Shown: positions 53,527 to 63,236, counted from the stretch's first letter. The stretch is DNA of 64,000 nucleotides from Catenovulum sp. 2E275 (GCF_025515275.1 NZ_JAOPFU010000008.1:1-64000); one strand, 5' to 3'. Notes: a model not told the origin generated them from the sequence alone. Numbers and translations are program-made.

Positions 53527-54540
53527 ATGTTGAAAATTAATCTAAAGGATTTCTATAAAGTATTATTTACCCTGTTTAGCTTGCTCTTCACTGGCTCAAG
53601 TGCCGCAGAATTTTTAGTAGATGATGGATACACGGTTCAGGAAAGATATGACAGATATGTAAAAACTGAGCCGGGTTTAGCTTATCCAGATCCACAATTA
53701 GCTGAGGGGATGAGAATTTATCAAGACAGAGCGTACGCTTATCCAAATCAAACCACTCAATTAAACCGGATGCTACATCTGGATATTTATCAGCCTAAAT
53801 TAACAGCTAACCAAACAGCTCCCGGCGTTATGCTGATTCATGGTGGCGGCTGGCGTTCTGGTAATAAAAGCCACATGTTTGCGTTGGCAAATGAGTTGGT
53901 AAAACGTGGTTATATTGTATTTACCCCAGAGTATCGTTTATCGACAGAGGCTCAGTTTCCAGCCGGATTAGTGGATTTAAACAATGCTATTTTATGGATA
54001 AAAGCGAATGCAAAACAGTATCAGCTCGATATTAATAAACTGGCAATTGGCGGTGGTTCATCTGGCGGCCACATGGCTGCATTATTAGGATTTAGTGGCT
54101 CAACTGGACATTTTATTGATGCTAGCAATCCTCTTCAAAAAACATTTAATACTAAAGTAAACGCTATTATTGATATGGATGGTGTGGTTGGTTTAACGAC
54201 GCCAGAAGCACTTGAATATGAAAATAAAAAAGGTAAAAACTCGGCAATGGGCTTATGGCTTGGGGCAAGTTATCAGGACGATAAAAAATTATGGGAACAA
54301 GCATCTCCATTACTTTATATCAATGAACATTCGCCTGCCTTATTATTTATCAGTAGCGGCCAAATGCGCTTTGCCGCCGGTTATCAGCAAGCTAAAGCTA
54401 AACTCGAAGTGCTTAATATTGCAACTGAGTTTTATTTGGTACAGCAGCCCCAAACAATTCACACATTTTGGTTGTTTGAACCTTGGTTGAGCAAAACCGC
54501 AGATAAAATAGATTTATTCCTTAAAAAAGCTTTTAATTAA
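53527..54540 (+). CDS. Secreted alpha/beta hydrolase (carboxylesterase, BD-FAE/acetyl-esterase type)
   Basis: This 337-residue protein has an N-terminal signal peptide (about 1-26, ending SSAAE) and an alpha/beta hydrolase fold. HGGGWRSG (about 107-114) forms the oxyanion hole, GGGSSGGHMA (about 176-185) carries the nucleophilic Ser, Asp in the INEHSPALLF region is a candidate acid, and IHTFWLF carries the final His. It is related to carbohydrate esterases that remove acetyl or feruloyl groups. AAGGTAG serves as ribosome binding site. The perfect palindrome upstream suggests control by an unlinked LacI regulator. The substrate is unknown. Confidence 0.82.
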   Translation: MLKINLKDFYKVLFTLFSLLFTGSSAAEFLVDDGYTVQERYDRYVKTEPGLAYPDPQLAEGMRIYQDRAYAYPNQTTQLNRMLHLDIYQPKLTANQTAPGVMLIHGGGWRSGNKSHMFALANELVKRGYIVFTPEYRLSTEAQFPAGLVDLNNAILWIKANAKQYQLDINKLAIGGGSSGGHMAALLGFSGSTGHFIDASNPLQKTFNTKVNAIIDMDGVVGLTTPEALEYENKKGKNSAMGLWLGASYQDDKKLWEQASPLLYINEHSPALLFISSGQMRFAAGYQQAKAKLEVLNIATEFYLVQQPQTIHTFWLFEPWLSKTADKIDLFLKKAFN

Positions 54541-54585
54541 GCTGTTTTAGCGATAAAAAATTAAAATTTAAGCCGGTAAATAACA

Positions 54586-55011
54586 ATGACAAATCAGCAA
54601 ATTGAACATATTAGTAATTATATCAATGCCTCGCCTCAGCAAGTATATCAATTTGCCAGTAATCCAAAAAATTTACCACAGTGGGCGGCTGGTTTAGCTA
54701 ATTCAGAGGTTTCAAAACAAGGTGATAACTGGCTGATGCAAGCTCCATTTGGCTTGGTTAAAGTTAGGTTTATTGAAACAAACCCCTACGGGGTTTTGGA
54801 TCATTGGGTTGAGTTTGAATCTGGCGTGCAAGTTTATAACCCAATGAGAGTCATTCAGCATGGTGCGGGGAGTGAATTTATTTTTACGTTGATTCGCCAA
54901 AGCGAAATGACAGATGATGCATTTGAGCAAGATAAACAAGCGGTTATAGCCGATTTAACAAGATTAAAAACAGTGCTTGAAGCTAGTTTATTGCCAATCG
55001 AACTTGAATAG
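54586..55011 (+). CDS. SRPBCC-family (polyketide cyclase-like) protein
   Basis: This 141-residue cytoplasmic protein has the START/SRPBCC pattern: EHISNYINASPQQVYQFASN, NLPQWAAGLANSE, DHWVEFESGVQVYNPMRVI and a long C-terminal helix (DKQAVIADLTRLKTVLEA). Members bind hydrophobic ligands in a helix-grip cavity; few have known reactions. It follows the alpha/beta hydrolase by 45 bases with its own ribosome binding site and may share its transcript. The function is not assigned. Confidence 0.8.
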   Translation: MTNQQIEHISNYINASPQQVYQFASNPKNLPQWAAGLANSEVSKQGDNWLMQAPFGLVKVRFIETNPYGVLDHWVEFESGVQVYNPMRVIQHGAGSEFIFTLIRQSEMTDDAFEQDKQAVIADLTRLKTVLEASLLPIELE

Positions 55012-55266
55012 CCAAAACATATATAAGTTTTTCGGGCAATAAATAGATATAAAACAATATAGGTGTAGTCGCAATTATGCGTGAACATTGCTATTTAAAG
55101 TGGCTTTAACTGCTAAAAAATAAATCGACATGATGCTAGTTTATTCTTACATGTATTAAAAATACGGAAATGGTTGAAGGTTGATTTTGTTTAAGTTTTC
55201 ACTTTAAATGTAAAATTTTTGTGGCATAATCGCGTTAAAGGAATAAATATAATAATAAGGTAATAT

Positions 55267-55326
55267 ATGTCGGTCTCTCTCTATTTTTCCCATCTAGTCG
55301 GTTTTAGTTATTGTTATGCAGGCTAA
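55267..55326 (+). CDS. Possible 19-residue leader peptide overlapping the RDD gene start
   Basis: An ATG at 55267 follows a good ribosome binding site (AAGG at 55257-55260) and encodes MSVSLYFSHLVGFSYCYAG before a TAA at 55324-55326. It overlaps the RDD start codon (55316) in another frame. The RDD ATG itself has no ribosome binding site, so ribosomes ending the leader could reinitiate there. This is a translational-coupling hypothesis. The rest of the 55012-55315 gap is AT-rich promoter-like DNA. Confidence 0.4.
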   Translation: MSVSLYFSHLVGFSYCYAG

Positions 55327-55999
55327 AATAACGGAAGACGTTCAGGTTGAAACTGCCGAAGGCATTAGCATTGATTTTCAACCCGCAGGATTTGCTGCTC
55401 GGACTCTCGCTTACTTATTTGATTTAATTTTGCGCTTAGCCGCTTTAATTGCCATTAGCCTTATTTTTAGTGCCGTTGGCGAGTTTGGCATAGGAATTAT
55501 TTTATTAAGCAGTTTTTTACTTGAGTGGTTTTACCCCATTTTATTTGAACATTTTTGGGGGGCGACTCCGGGTAAAAAATTAATAGGTTTAAAAGTTATT
55601 TATGCCAATGGACTGCCCCTTACTTTACCCGGAGCAATGACCCGAAATTTATTTCGAGCCATTGATATTTTACCTTTTGGCTATTTGGTTGGCTTAATTA
55701 GTATGATGCTAACAGGTAAATTCCAGCGTATTGGCGATTGGGTTGCTGGTACTATGGTGGTATACCAAGGTACAACTAATCATTATTCCTTACCAAAAAC
55801 AGATGTTTTATATCAACCCCAGTTTGAATTATCCACTCAGGAGCAAGTAGCAGTGATTCGTTTTGCCGAACGAACTAAAACGCTATCCGATTCCAGAGCA
55901 ACTGAATTGGCTGAGATTTTATCTCCGGTTTTAAACAGTGAATTAGAATCACGCGAGTGCTTAAAGTCTATGGCTAACCGTTATATAGGTCACAGATGA
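55316..55999 (+). CDS. RDD-family membrane protein
   Basis: This 227-residue protein has an RDD domain: PAGFAARTLAYLFDLILRLAALI (first helix with its Arg and Asp), WGATPGKKLIGLKV, and QRIGDWVAGTMVVY. Three transmembrane helices lie between about 25 and 140, followed by a cytoplasmic tail of about 75 residues. It heads a six-gene operon and overlaps the SpoIIM-like gene by 4 bases (ATGA). In this conserved operon type the RDD protein is of unknown role, possibly transport or envelope stress. It lacks its own ribosome binding site. Confidence 0.88.
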   Translation: MQAKITEDVQVETAEGISIDFQPAGFAARTLAYLFDLILRLAALIAISLIFSAVGEFGIGIILLSSFLLEWFYPILFEHFWGATPGKKLIGLKVIYANGLPLTLPGAMTRNLFRAIDILPFGYLVGLISMMLTGKFQRIGDWVAGTMVVYQGTTNHYSLPKTDVLYQPQFELSTQEQVAVIRFAERTKTLSDSRATELAEILSPVLNSELESRECLKSMANRYIGHR

Positions 56000-56952
56000 A
56001 ACAAACTCAATTTATTAACGCCAGAAAAGCTGACTGGCAATTACTGGAGCGTGAAATTGAAGGATCTGACAAAAACACAGATTTTATCGATTTACCGGCC
56101 TTGTTACGTGCAGTAACACATGATTTAGCAATTTCAAAAAGCCGTTCTTATAGTCCGGACTTAGTGAATAAGTTGAATACACTGGTGACTTCTGCGCAGG
56201 CGAAAATGTATCAGCCTAAACATAAGGTATGGTATGAGTTATTACGCTTTATGCGGGTTGGTTTTCCTCTTTCTGTTTTTCAGTTAAAGCGTGCAGTGAT
56301 TATTAACCATTTTCTGTTCTATGGTCTGGCTTTAGTTGCTTATTTATTAACTATTTATAAGCCTGAGTTGATATATCAATTTGTTGATAATTTTCAAGTA
56401 TCAAATATTGAGTCAATGTATAACCCTGAGTCAAAGTATAGATTGAAAGAACGGGCATCTAGCGGTGATTTTGCTATGTTTGGTTTTTATATTTTCAATA
56501 ATATCAAACTGGCATTTCAAACTTTTGTTGGTGGTTTAGTCTTGGGAGTTGGGGCATTATTTTTCTTAATTTTTAATGGCTTTTTTTTTGGCGCTATCAG
56601 TGCTCATATCGTTAATATTGGGTATCAATCTACTTTTTTCTCATTTGTTATTACGCATGGCTCATTTGAATTAACTGCAATAGTATTGTCTGCCGCAGCT
56701 GGTACACACATAGGCTATAGCTTGTTAAACCCCGGGCGTTTATCTCGGAGTATTGCGGTTAAACAAGCCGCTAAGCGGGCATTTCCTGTGATGTTTGGCG
56801 CTTTTATATTTTTAATTATTGCTGCATTTATCGAAGCATTTTGGTCATCAAGTTTATGGTTGCCTAACTCTGTTAAATATACGGTAGGTGCTTGCTGCTG
56901 GATTTTTATTGCGATTTATTTTTATCGGGGACACAAACATGCAGCTCGATAA
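55996..56952 (+). CDS. SpoIIM-like (DUF95) membrane protein
   Basis: This 318-residue integral membrane protein shows the stage II sporulation protein M family layout: a cytoplasmic N-terminal domain (FINARKADWQLLEREIEG), then several transmembrane helices with FYIFNNIKLAFQTFVGGLVLG and THGSFELTAIVLSAAAGTHIG in order. In non-sporulating bacteria it is a fixed partner of RDD, MoxR and DUF58 genes. Coupling is by a 4-base overlap with the RDD gene, and it overlaps the next gene by 14 bases. The molecular function in Gram-negative bacteria is not established. Confidence 0.87.
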   Translation: MKQTQFINARKADWQLLEREIEGSDKNTDFIDLPALLRAVTHDLAISKSRSYSPDLVNKLNTLVTSAQAKMYQPKHKVWYELLRFMRVGFPLSVFQLKRAVIINHFLFYGLALVAYLLTIYKPELIYQFVDNFQVSNIESMYNPESKYRLKERASSGDFAMFGFYIFNNIKLAFQTFVGGLVLGVGALFFLIFNGFFFGAISAHIVNIGYQSTFFSFVITHGSFELTAIVLSAAAGTHIGYSLLNPGRLSRSIAVKQAAKRAFPVMFGAFIFLIIAAFIEAFWSSSLWLPNSVKYTVGACCWIFIAIYFYRGHKHAAR

Positions 56953-58522
56953 GTTAATTATTCAGCTCAAGCCCCGTACGGTTTGGCAAGCTGTTGATTT
57001 AGGTTGCAAAATGACTTTGTTTTGGTTTAAACCTTTGTTGTTTATCTGGTTAATTTTGTCTTTACCAATTTTTTTAATCTTGCTTTGGTTTTCCCCTTTA
57101 TTAGCAATCTTAAGTATTTGGTTTTTCAAACCTTATTTTGAAAGAGCACTTTTGTATTATGTCAGTCGGGCGGTATTTTCTGAACCGGTAAACATCAAGA
57201 GCACCATTTCTAATTGGCCAGCTCAACTTAAAAATGAATGGTTTTCAAGCTTGAGTTGGCGGCGTTTATCTCCGTCTCGTAGTTTTAATTTAGCGGTGAT
57301 CCAGCTTGAACAGTTAACAGGTAAAGCTTTGAGCAGACGGTTAGATATTTTGCATAAAACCAATCAGGATTTGTCCGGCTGGTGGAGTTTTATCTGTTTT
57401 TTATGGGAATGGATAATCGTATTTGCATTATTTACATTTGTTCGGTTAATGGCACCAGAAGGCGTTGCTGAATTTGGTTTTTATGAACTCTTTTTTTCTA
57501 GTTTTTGGCAAATTATGTGTGCCTGTACTTTATATATTAGTTTTGCATTTGCTGCGCCTTTTTATTTAACTTCTGGCTTTGCCTTATATTTAAATCGCAG
57601 GGTTGAACTGGAAGCATGGGATATTGAACTAGAGTTTAAAAAAATTAAGCAAAGACTTGCAGGTAAAATAGCGAATGCGCTTACGCTATTTATTTTAGGT
57701 TTTGGAGTGTTGATGCCGGATCCACTTTATGCAAATCAACCCCAACCAGTTGTTCCTGTTGAGGCAATTGAGCAACAACAAGCTGAGCAAAAAACGGTAG
57801 ATGATCAGCTTGAACTAACCGAGCCGCCAATAAAGCAGGTGGTTGATTTAACCGATATTGACCATAAACTCGAACAAGTTTACCGTCAACCTCCGTTTGA
57901 AAATATTAAAACAACTCATGAAATAGTCTGGATTGGGCCAGATTTAAAAATGGATGAGTTTTCTGGGTTGGAATTAGACTGGCTTAAAAAACTACTTGAA
58001 TCATTCAGCATATACCTTGAGGTAGGTATATGGTGTTTGTTTATTACTTTAGTTGGTTTTTTATTGTTTTATTGGCGTGATCAGCTATTTTTTTGGCGAA
58101 ATAAAACTAAAAAAATGACAGTTGATTATGAGCAAATCCCTGACTTTATTAATACTGCTGCAATGCCGCTGGATAGTGCTCAATTAAATTTTAAACAGCA
58201 GTTTGAGTTGGCTATGAGCGGCTCAAACTATCGGCTGGCAGTCGCGTTACTCATTCAACTTTGTTTACGTAACCTAGTAAAAAACTACTCAGTTAGTTTA
58301 TCCAAATCAATGACCGAAGCCGAATGTCTTGCCGCAATTAAACCCAAAGTGAATCAGGATGTTTTTGCTTATTTAGAGCGTTTATTTAAAGTTTGGATTA
58401 ATTTGGCTTGGGCACATCAAAATGCCAATCAAAATATAATCTTGGAGCTGTATCAACAAACGCAGGATTATTTTTATGCACCGGATAGCGCAACGCTAAA
58501 CAGTCGTACGGAGTTTCATTAA
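56939..58522 (+). CDS. DUF4129-containing membrane protein
   Basis: The start at 56939 (MQLDKLIIQLKPRTVWQAVD) has GGGGA at ideal distance; the frame opens upstream inside the SpoIIM-like gene but without a ribosome binding site. The 527-residue protein has several transmembrane helices at about 25-70, 150-210 and 240-265, a Gln-rich periplasmic or loop region, a helix at about 370-390, and a C-terminal DUF4129 domain (FKQQFELAMSGSNYRLAVALL). DUF4129 proteins accompany MoxR/DUF58 genes, some with transglutaminase domains, none of which is seen here. The function is unknown. Confidence 0.85.
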   Translation: MQLDKLIIQLKPRTVWQAVDLGCKMTLFWFKPLLFIWLILSLPIFLILLWFSPLLAILSIWFFKPYFERALLYYVSRAVFSEPVNIKSTISNWPAQLKNEWFSSLSWRRLSPSRSFNLAVIQLEQLTGKALSRRLDILHKTNQDLSGWWSFICFLWEWIIVFALFTFVRLMAPEGVAEFGFYELFFSSFWQIMCACTLYISFAFAAPFYLTSGFALYLNRRVELEAWDIELEFKKIKQRLAGKIANALTLFILGFGVLMPDPLYANQPQPVVPVEAIEQQQAEQKTVDDQLELTEPPIKQVVDLTDIDHKLEQVYRQPPFENIKTTHEIVWIGPDLKMDEFSGLELDWLKKLLESFSIYLEVGIWCLFITLVGFLLFYWRDQLFFWRNKTKKMTVDYEQIPDFINTAAMPLDSAQLNFKQQFELAMSGSNYRLAVALLIQLCLRNLVKNYSVSLSKSMTEAECLAAIKPKVNQDVFAYLERLFKVWINLAWAHQNANQNIILELYQQTQDYFYAPDSATLNSRTEFH

Positions 58523-59788
58523 ATGGAATGGCGTAAACTCCTTCGTTGGTGTCTTATTTCAGTTTTAGTTGGTTTGGTTAGCACTTGTTGTTATCAAAAT
58601 TTTGAACTGAAAGAAAATCAGATCAGATTAAATTTACCCAATACTGTAATGCAAAATCCGTTTTTAGCACTGAATAAGTTGGCTGAACAGTATCAGCAAA
58701 ACTTTAAGGTCTACCAGGAATATGATTTGCTATTTACTGAACAGAAAGGCAATGTCCAGCCAAAAGCAGATTCAGTGTTAATTTTAGCAAGAAGCGATAC
58801 TCATTTGAGCAAGCTACAGGCAGAAAAAATTATTAACTGGGTTAAATCTGGCGGACATTTAATATTGGCTATGGATGCCGCTTTTTATAAGCAAGTCAGG
58901 GATATACAGCACCCGTTATGGCAGCAACTAAATATATCCGCACATAGTCCACTTGAGTTAGATGAACCTGAAGATGATAATTCAACAGAGGAACAAGCAG
59001 AGGTTGAATTAGATGCTGAGCAGGATGAATCTGCTCAGACAGAAGAAGACCCAGAAGAAACAGCTGAAAAAAATAAATTTGATAATGAATTTTCAACGGA
59101 AATATTAACTGATACAGGAGCCGTTTTTTATACTTTTCTTGAAAAAAGCTATCGAATTGCAGTACCAGAGAGTCTTGAGTTAATGACTTTTTTTGGTGAC
59201 CAGCAAGGAGCAACCTTTGTTCAGTTTGGATTAGAGAAAGGTATTGTGAGTTTATTAACCGAAGTTGATATCTGGAATAATCGTCAGTTAGATCAGGCGC
59301 ATAATGCTTATTTTTATCATTGGTTAACCAATGATAAAACAGACGTTACTTTATTTTCGGCTCAGATGGAAAACCATTGGCTCATTAATTTGTTTATCTG
59401 GTCGCCGGGATTCATCTTTTTAAGCATTTTGTTGGTTATTTTATTTGTATGGCGGCAAGCTGTACGTTTTGGCTCAATTATTACGACAGACGAAGCGCAA
59501 AAACATTTTTTTCACCAACATATAGAAGCCGCTGGTGAATATTATTGGAAACATAACCAACAATTATTATTAATTGGCAGCTTACAGCAGGAAATATTTG
59601 AGGTGTTGAATAAGCGCTGGCCGGGATTCACATTAGCAGAACAAAATGAGCAATTAGTTTATTTAAACGAATTAACTGAACTAGACAACCAGTTGATCTT
59701 ACAAGCACTTTATCAAAAAAATCATCAGCATGAACAAAGCTTTACTAAGCAGATTCGTATTTTGCAAAAATTAAGGACACTAATATGA
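58523..59788 (+). CDS. DUF4350-containing membrane protein
   Basis: This 421-residue protein begins directly after the DUF4129 stop codon. A membrane anchor (about 8-24) precedes a DUF4350 domain (SVLILARSDTHLSK; IINWVKSGGHLILAMD), a strongly acidic low-complexity insertion at about 144-189, the rest of the domain, a second transmembrane helix at about 293-312, and a cytoplasmic helical tail. The domain resembles glutamine-amidotransferase-like folds without an obvious catalytic Cys. It overlaps the MoxR gene by 4 bases. The biochemical role is unknown; it belongs to the envelope-associated MoxR operon. Confidence 0.83.
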   Translation: MEWRKLLRWCLISVLVGLVSTCCYQNFELKENQIRLNLPNTVMQNPFLALNKLAEQYQQNFKVYQEYDLLFTEQKGNVQPKADSVLILARSDTHLSKLQAEKIINWVKSGGHLILAMDAAFYKQVRDIQHPLWQQLNISAHSPLELDEPEDDNSTEEQAEVELDAEQDESAQTEEDPEETAEKNKFDNEFSTEILTDTGAVFYTFLEKSYRIAVPESLELMTFFGDQQGATFVQFGLEKGIVSLLTEVDIWNNRQLDQAHNAYFYHWLTNDKTDVTLFSAQMENHWLINLFIWSPGFIFLSILLVILFVWRQAVRFGSIITTDEAQKHFFHQHIEAAGEYYWKHNQQLLLIGSLQQEIFEVLNKRWPGFTLAEQNEQLVYLNELTELDNQLILQALYQKNHQHEQSFTKQIRILQKLRTLI

Positions 59789-60765
59789 GTGATGTGGAAT
59801 TAACAGAACAAGAATTACAACAAGCATCAGATTGGATTAACCGACTAGAATCGTCTGTCGCCAGTGTATTGATAGGCCAGCAAAAAGTGGTTAAACAAGT
59901 GATAACTGCATTGATTGCTGGTGGCCATGTATTGTTAGAAGGTGTACCTGGATTAGGGAAAACTTTATTGGTAAAAGCACTGGCGCAATCCATTTCAGCT
60001 CATTATCAAAGAATCCAGTTTACTCCGGACTTAATGCCTGCCGATGTGACTGGCCATTCTTTATTAGATATGCAAACAGGGCAGTTTAAAATTCGTAAAG
60101 GGCCAGCCTTTACCAACTTGTTATTGGCCGATGAAATCAATCGTGCGCCTGCAAAAACTCAAGCAGCATTATTAGAAGTAATGCAAGAGCAACAAATTAC
60201 TATTGATGGCGAAGCTTACCCATTATCATCGCCTTTTATGGTTTTGGCGACTCAAAACCCAATTGATAATGAAGGCACATATCCATTACCTGAAGCTGAA
60301 TTAGACCGATTTATGATGAAAGTCAACATAGATTATCCGCAGCTGGAAGATGAAGTATTATTGACAATGATGAATACTGGATTGATTGAAAACCAGAGCT
60401 TTTCTAAAAAAATAGAACCGGTTATTACCGCAGAACAAATAGAAATGCTTAAGCTTTGGGCATCTAAAGTGATCATTGATCAAAAAATTATTGAGTATGC
60501 GGTTAATATTGTTCGCACAACTCGAGAATGGCATGGAATTTCGCATGGTGCCGGAATTCGTGCCAGCATTGCATTAGTTCAGGCTGCAAAAGTACACGCG
60601 CTGAGTAAAGGACAAAACTTTGTGACGCCTGATGATATTAAACAAAGTGTTGCCGATGTATTGCACCATAGAATTATTTTATCCGCAGAGCGTGAAATTG
60701 AAGGTGTTACACCGGTTCAGGTATTAACTGAGTTGGTGAATAAAATTGATGTACCGCGCCAATAG
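59785..60765 (+). CDS. MoxR-family AAA+ ATPase
   Basis: This 326-residue cytoplasmic ATPase has Walker A (EGVPGLGKTLL, about 52-62), Walker B (LLADEINRAP, about 112-121), sensor 1 (ATQNPIDNEGTYPLPEAELD) and the C-terminal lid (IRASIALVQAAKVHAL). MoxR proteins act as chaperone-like ATPases that insert cofactors or mature partners, commonly via a VWA or DUF58 protein such as the one encoded next. It overlaps the DUF4350 gene by 4 bases and has a good ribosome binding site (AAGGA). All catalytic motifs are present. Confidence 0.95.
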   Translation: MSDVELTEQELQQASDWINRLESSVASVLIGQQKVVKQVITALIAGGHVLLEGVPGLGKTLLVKALAQSISAHYQRIQFTPDLMPADVTGHSLLDMQTGQFKIRKGPAFTNLLLADEINRAPAKTQAALLEVMQEQQITIDGEAYPLSSPFMVLATQNPIDNEGTYPLPEAELDRFMMKVNIDYPQLEDEVLLTMMNTGLIENQSFSKKIEPVITAEQIEMLKLWASKVIIDQKIIEYAVNIVRTTREWHGISHGAGIRASIALVQAAKVHALSKGQNFVTPDDIKQSVADVLHHRIILSAEREIEGVTPVQVLTELVNKIDVPRQ

Positions 60766-60810
60766 GTTTTTATTGTTATTGCTAATAAACTCTGTTTTGC
60801 AGGAGATACC

Positions 60811-62163
60811 ATGAAAGCCGATAAGAACCTAAAAAGTATCCGGCCAACCAGAGCATTTCTTGGCTTGATTGCATGCTTGATGCTAGTGTCTTTGATTTTT
60901 CCATTGATTGAACAGCATTATTTGCATCAGCTTGAAATTAGTTATTTTTACTTTGGGTTGGTTTTTCTGGCTGGCTTAGCTTTATTTGATATAGGGTTGA
61001 GTTGGATTAGTTTACCGGATATCGGTTTAAAGCGAATACATGAAACAAATATTTCACTTAATGTTACGCAAACAGTGACTTTAATTTTAACCAACCAGAG
61101 CACTAAAAAGTGGACGATAGAAGTAGTTGATATACTGCCCGAGATTTGCCACCAGCTTACGCCGTTAACCTCATTTGATTTAGCAGCTCAGTCTGAGCAA
61201 AAATTGAGTTATCAGTTTAATGCAGTTAAGCGCGGAGCATACCAAATACCTGCTAGTTTACTACGCTGTTTATCCCGATTTGGGTTTTGGCAAGTTTGCT
61301 GGCAGCGTAACCAACTAACAGAGCTAAACGTATTTCCCAATTTTTCCGCAATCGCTGATTTAGCCGGACTAAACGGTAGTTTAAATTTAACCCAAGCAGG
61401 ATTAAAAGTATTTAATAAACGTGGCTCAGGTATGGATTTTAATCAACTAAGAGACTACCGCGAAGGCGATTCTATTCGGCAAATAGACTGGGCGGCAACT
61501 AGCCGGTTTAACAAACCAATATCCCGTGAATATCAGGAAGAAAAAAACCAGAATATTACGGTACTGCTGGATTGTGGTAAACGAATGAAAGTGCAGGATG
61601 ATGAACTAAGCTATTTTGATCATGCCTTAAATGCCTTAATTTTATTAAGTTATACAGTGCTTAAAAGTGGTGACCAACTCAGCTTTATGAGTTTTGGTGA
61701 GCAAACCCGTTGGTTAGGTAAAGTCAAAGGTGGTAAAAATGTAGGGCAGGTGCTAAATCATTTTTTTGACTTATATCCTGATGCCGGCGCAAGTGATTAT
61801 TTAGCTACAGCACAAACCTTAATGAAAAATCAGCACAAACGCTCATTAACTTTATTGGTTACCTGCTTAAGGGATGAAGATTTTGCTGATTTGCTCGAAG
61901 CCTGTAAGCTCTTACAACAAAAACATTTAGTAGCTGTGGTGAGTATTACTGAGCCTGTATACGAAAATATGCGCCAGGCCGAGGTGGTTAGCTTTGAACA
62001 AGCATTGGCCTATAGTTCTGCCAGCTTGTTGGAGCATAAAATTAAAAAAAGATTGGCCCTGTTGCAGCATCAAGGCGTTATTTGTTTTCAAGTTAAAACA
62101 CATGAGTTAACTGCAAAAGTAATTAATACTTACTTGTCAGTTAAAAAAAGTGGCCTGCTGTAA
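60811..62163 (+). CDS. DUF58-containing protein, MoxR partner
   Basis: This 450-residue protein has two N-terminal transmembrane helices (about 12-60), an extracytoplasmic or linker beta region, and a C-terminal DUF58 domain with the signature FNQLRDYREGDSIRQIDW and SREYQEEKNQNITVLLD, followed by a VWA-like fold. DUF58 proteins are invariant partners of MoxR ATPases. It is the last gene of the operon, 45 bases after the MoxR gene with its own strong ribosome binding site (CAGGAGA). A terminator follows 32 bases on. Confidence 0.9.
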   Translation: MKADKNLKSIRPTRAFLGLIACLMLVSLIFPLIEQHYLHQLEISYFYFGLVFLAGLALFDIGLSWISLPDIGLKRIHETNISLNVTQTVTLILTNQSTKKWTIEVVDILPEICHQLTPLTSFDLAAQSEQKLSYQFNAVKRGAYQIPASLLRCLSRFGFWQVCWQRNQLTELNVFPNFSAIADLAGLNGSLNLTQAGLKVFNKRGSGMDFNQLRDYREGDSIRQIDWAATSRFNKPISREYQEEKNQNITVLLDCGKRMKVQDDELSYFDHALNALILLSYTVLKSGDQLSFMSFGEQTRWLGKVKGGKNVGQVLNHFFDLYPDAGASDYLATAQTLMKNQHKRSLTLLVTCLRDEDFADLLEACKLLQQKHLVAVVSITEPVYENMRQAEVVSFEQALAYSSASLLEHKIKKRLALLQHQGVICFQVKTHELTAKVINTYLSVKKSGLL

Positions 62164-62195
62164 TTACTTTAACAAACCTTAAATTGTGGAATATA

Positions 62196-62221
62196 AAAAT
62201 GGCTGCAATTGCAGCCATTTT
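62196..62221. terminator. Bidirectional terminator between DUF58 and BPSS1780 genes
   Basis: A continuous perfect palindrome with 13-bp arms (core TGGCTGCAATTGCAGCCA) has A-runs and T-runs on either side and lies between two convergent genes. Confidence 0.85.
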
Positions 62222-62246
62222 AACGTTTAAACTGTTTTAGAGCTGA

Positions 62247-63032
62247 TTATTCACCTTGACGCAAATAAATATCCTTGTATGCCGTATACATTGAAGCATA
62301 CATCATAGGCATCACAATTAAATATCCTAAGCCAATTGGAATAATCGCTAAGATAAAAAATACAAAAAAGATGATGCCATATACTAAAAACGGCATAATA
62401 TTGCGCAAACAGCCGCTAAAGCTAGCTTTCATCGCTTTAAATATTGAAAATTGATGAAAAATAATTAAAGCCGGTGCGAACCAACCCGCCATCATTAACG
62501 GTAAATAGAGTGCAAAACCAATTAGCATAGACAGAGCAAATTTGAGCGGATCTTGACCGATTATTGCATCCGGGTTACCAGCACCCGTTATTAAATCCAT
62601 ATAAACTGAGCCAACACAAGCGATCATAATGACCGCACTCACTATACTTATAACAAATGATAAACCAATTAATTTTCCAGGGGCTAATTTAAAACCAGCA
62701 AATAAATAACTGAGTTTAAACTTATTGCCTTTTTCTTGCTCACCGCAACCGTGCACTAAGCCAGCAGCCCAAACGTAGGTGGTTAGCATCATAAATAAAC
62801 CACCGATGATCGGTATTAAACTGATTGCAACAAATAAAACCAGACCGATCAGCATAGTGATAATCCAGCCTCCGGGCGAATGTTTAAATAAGGCAAAAGC
62901 ATCTTTAATCCATTGCCAGCCATGACCAACCGGTTTTTTTTGTGGATCGCCAAAAGCTAAATTTTGTGGGTCGATAACAGGGTCTAGTTCTGCCTCGGGT
63001 GCTTGATAAGGGTTTGTACTTAGGTTTTCCAT
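62247..63032 (-). CDS. BPSS1780-family integral membrane protein
   Basis: The start at 63032 (MENLSTNPYQAPEAE) has GGAAG just upstream; an ATG at 63044 overlaps that site. The 261-residue protein begins with a cytoplasmic tail containing NPYQAPEAELD, typical of this family, then GHGWQWIKDAFALFK and about five or six membrane helices (about 55-250). The family has no established function. It is a single gene between the MoxR operon terminator and gph. Confidence 0.8.
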   Translation of the reverse strand: MENLSTNPYQAPEAELDPVIDPQNLAFGDPQKKPVGHGWQWIKDAFALFKHSPGGWIITMLIGLVLFVAISLIPIIGGLFMMLTTYVWAAGLVHGCGEQEKGNKFKLSYLFAGFKLAPGKLIGLSFVISIVSAVIMIACVGSVYMDLITGAGNPDAIIGQDPLKFALSMLIGFALYLPLMMAGWFAPALIIFHQFSIFKAMKASFSGCLRNIMPFLVYGIIFFVFFILAIIPIGLGYLIVMPMMYASMYTAYKDIYLRQGE

Positions 63033-63236
63033 ACATACTTCCATATTTTAATGTTAATAAAGTGTTTATTTTGGCAGTGGTTCACACTTTTGGCAATTGA
63101 TTTTATTGGAAAGTTTTGCTGAAAAATAGATTTGTATTAAAGCTTTATGAGTGATTTAAGAAATAAGTGTTGCAGCCTGAATTATTTTAATTAAGGCTGC
63201 TGATAGCACAATATATTTTGGAATGAATAAACTTTT

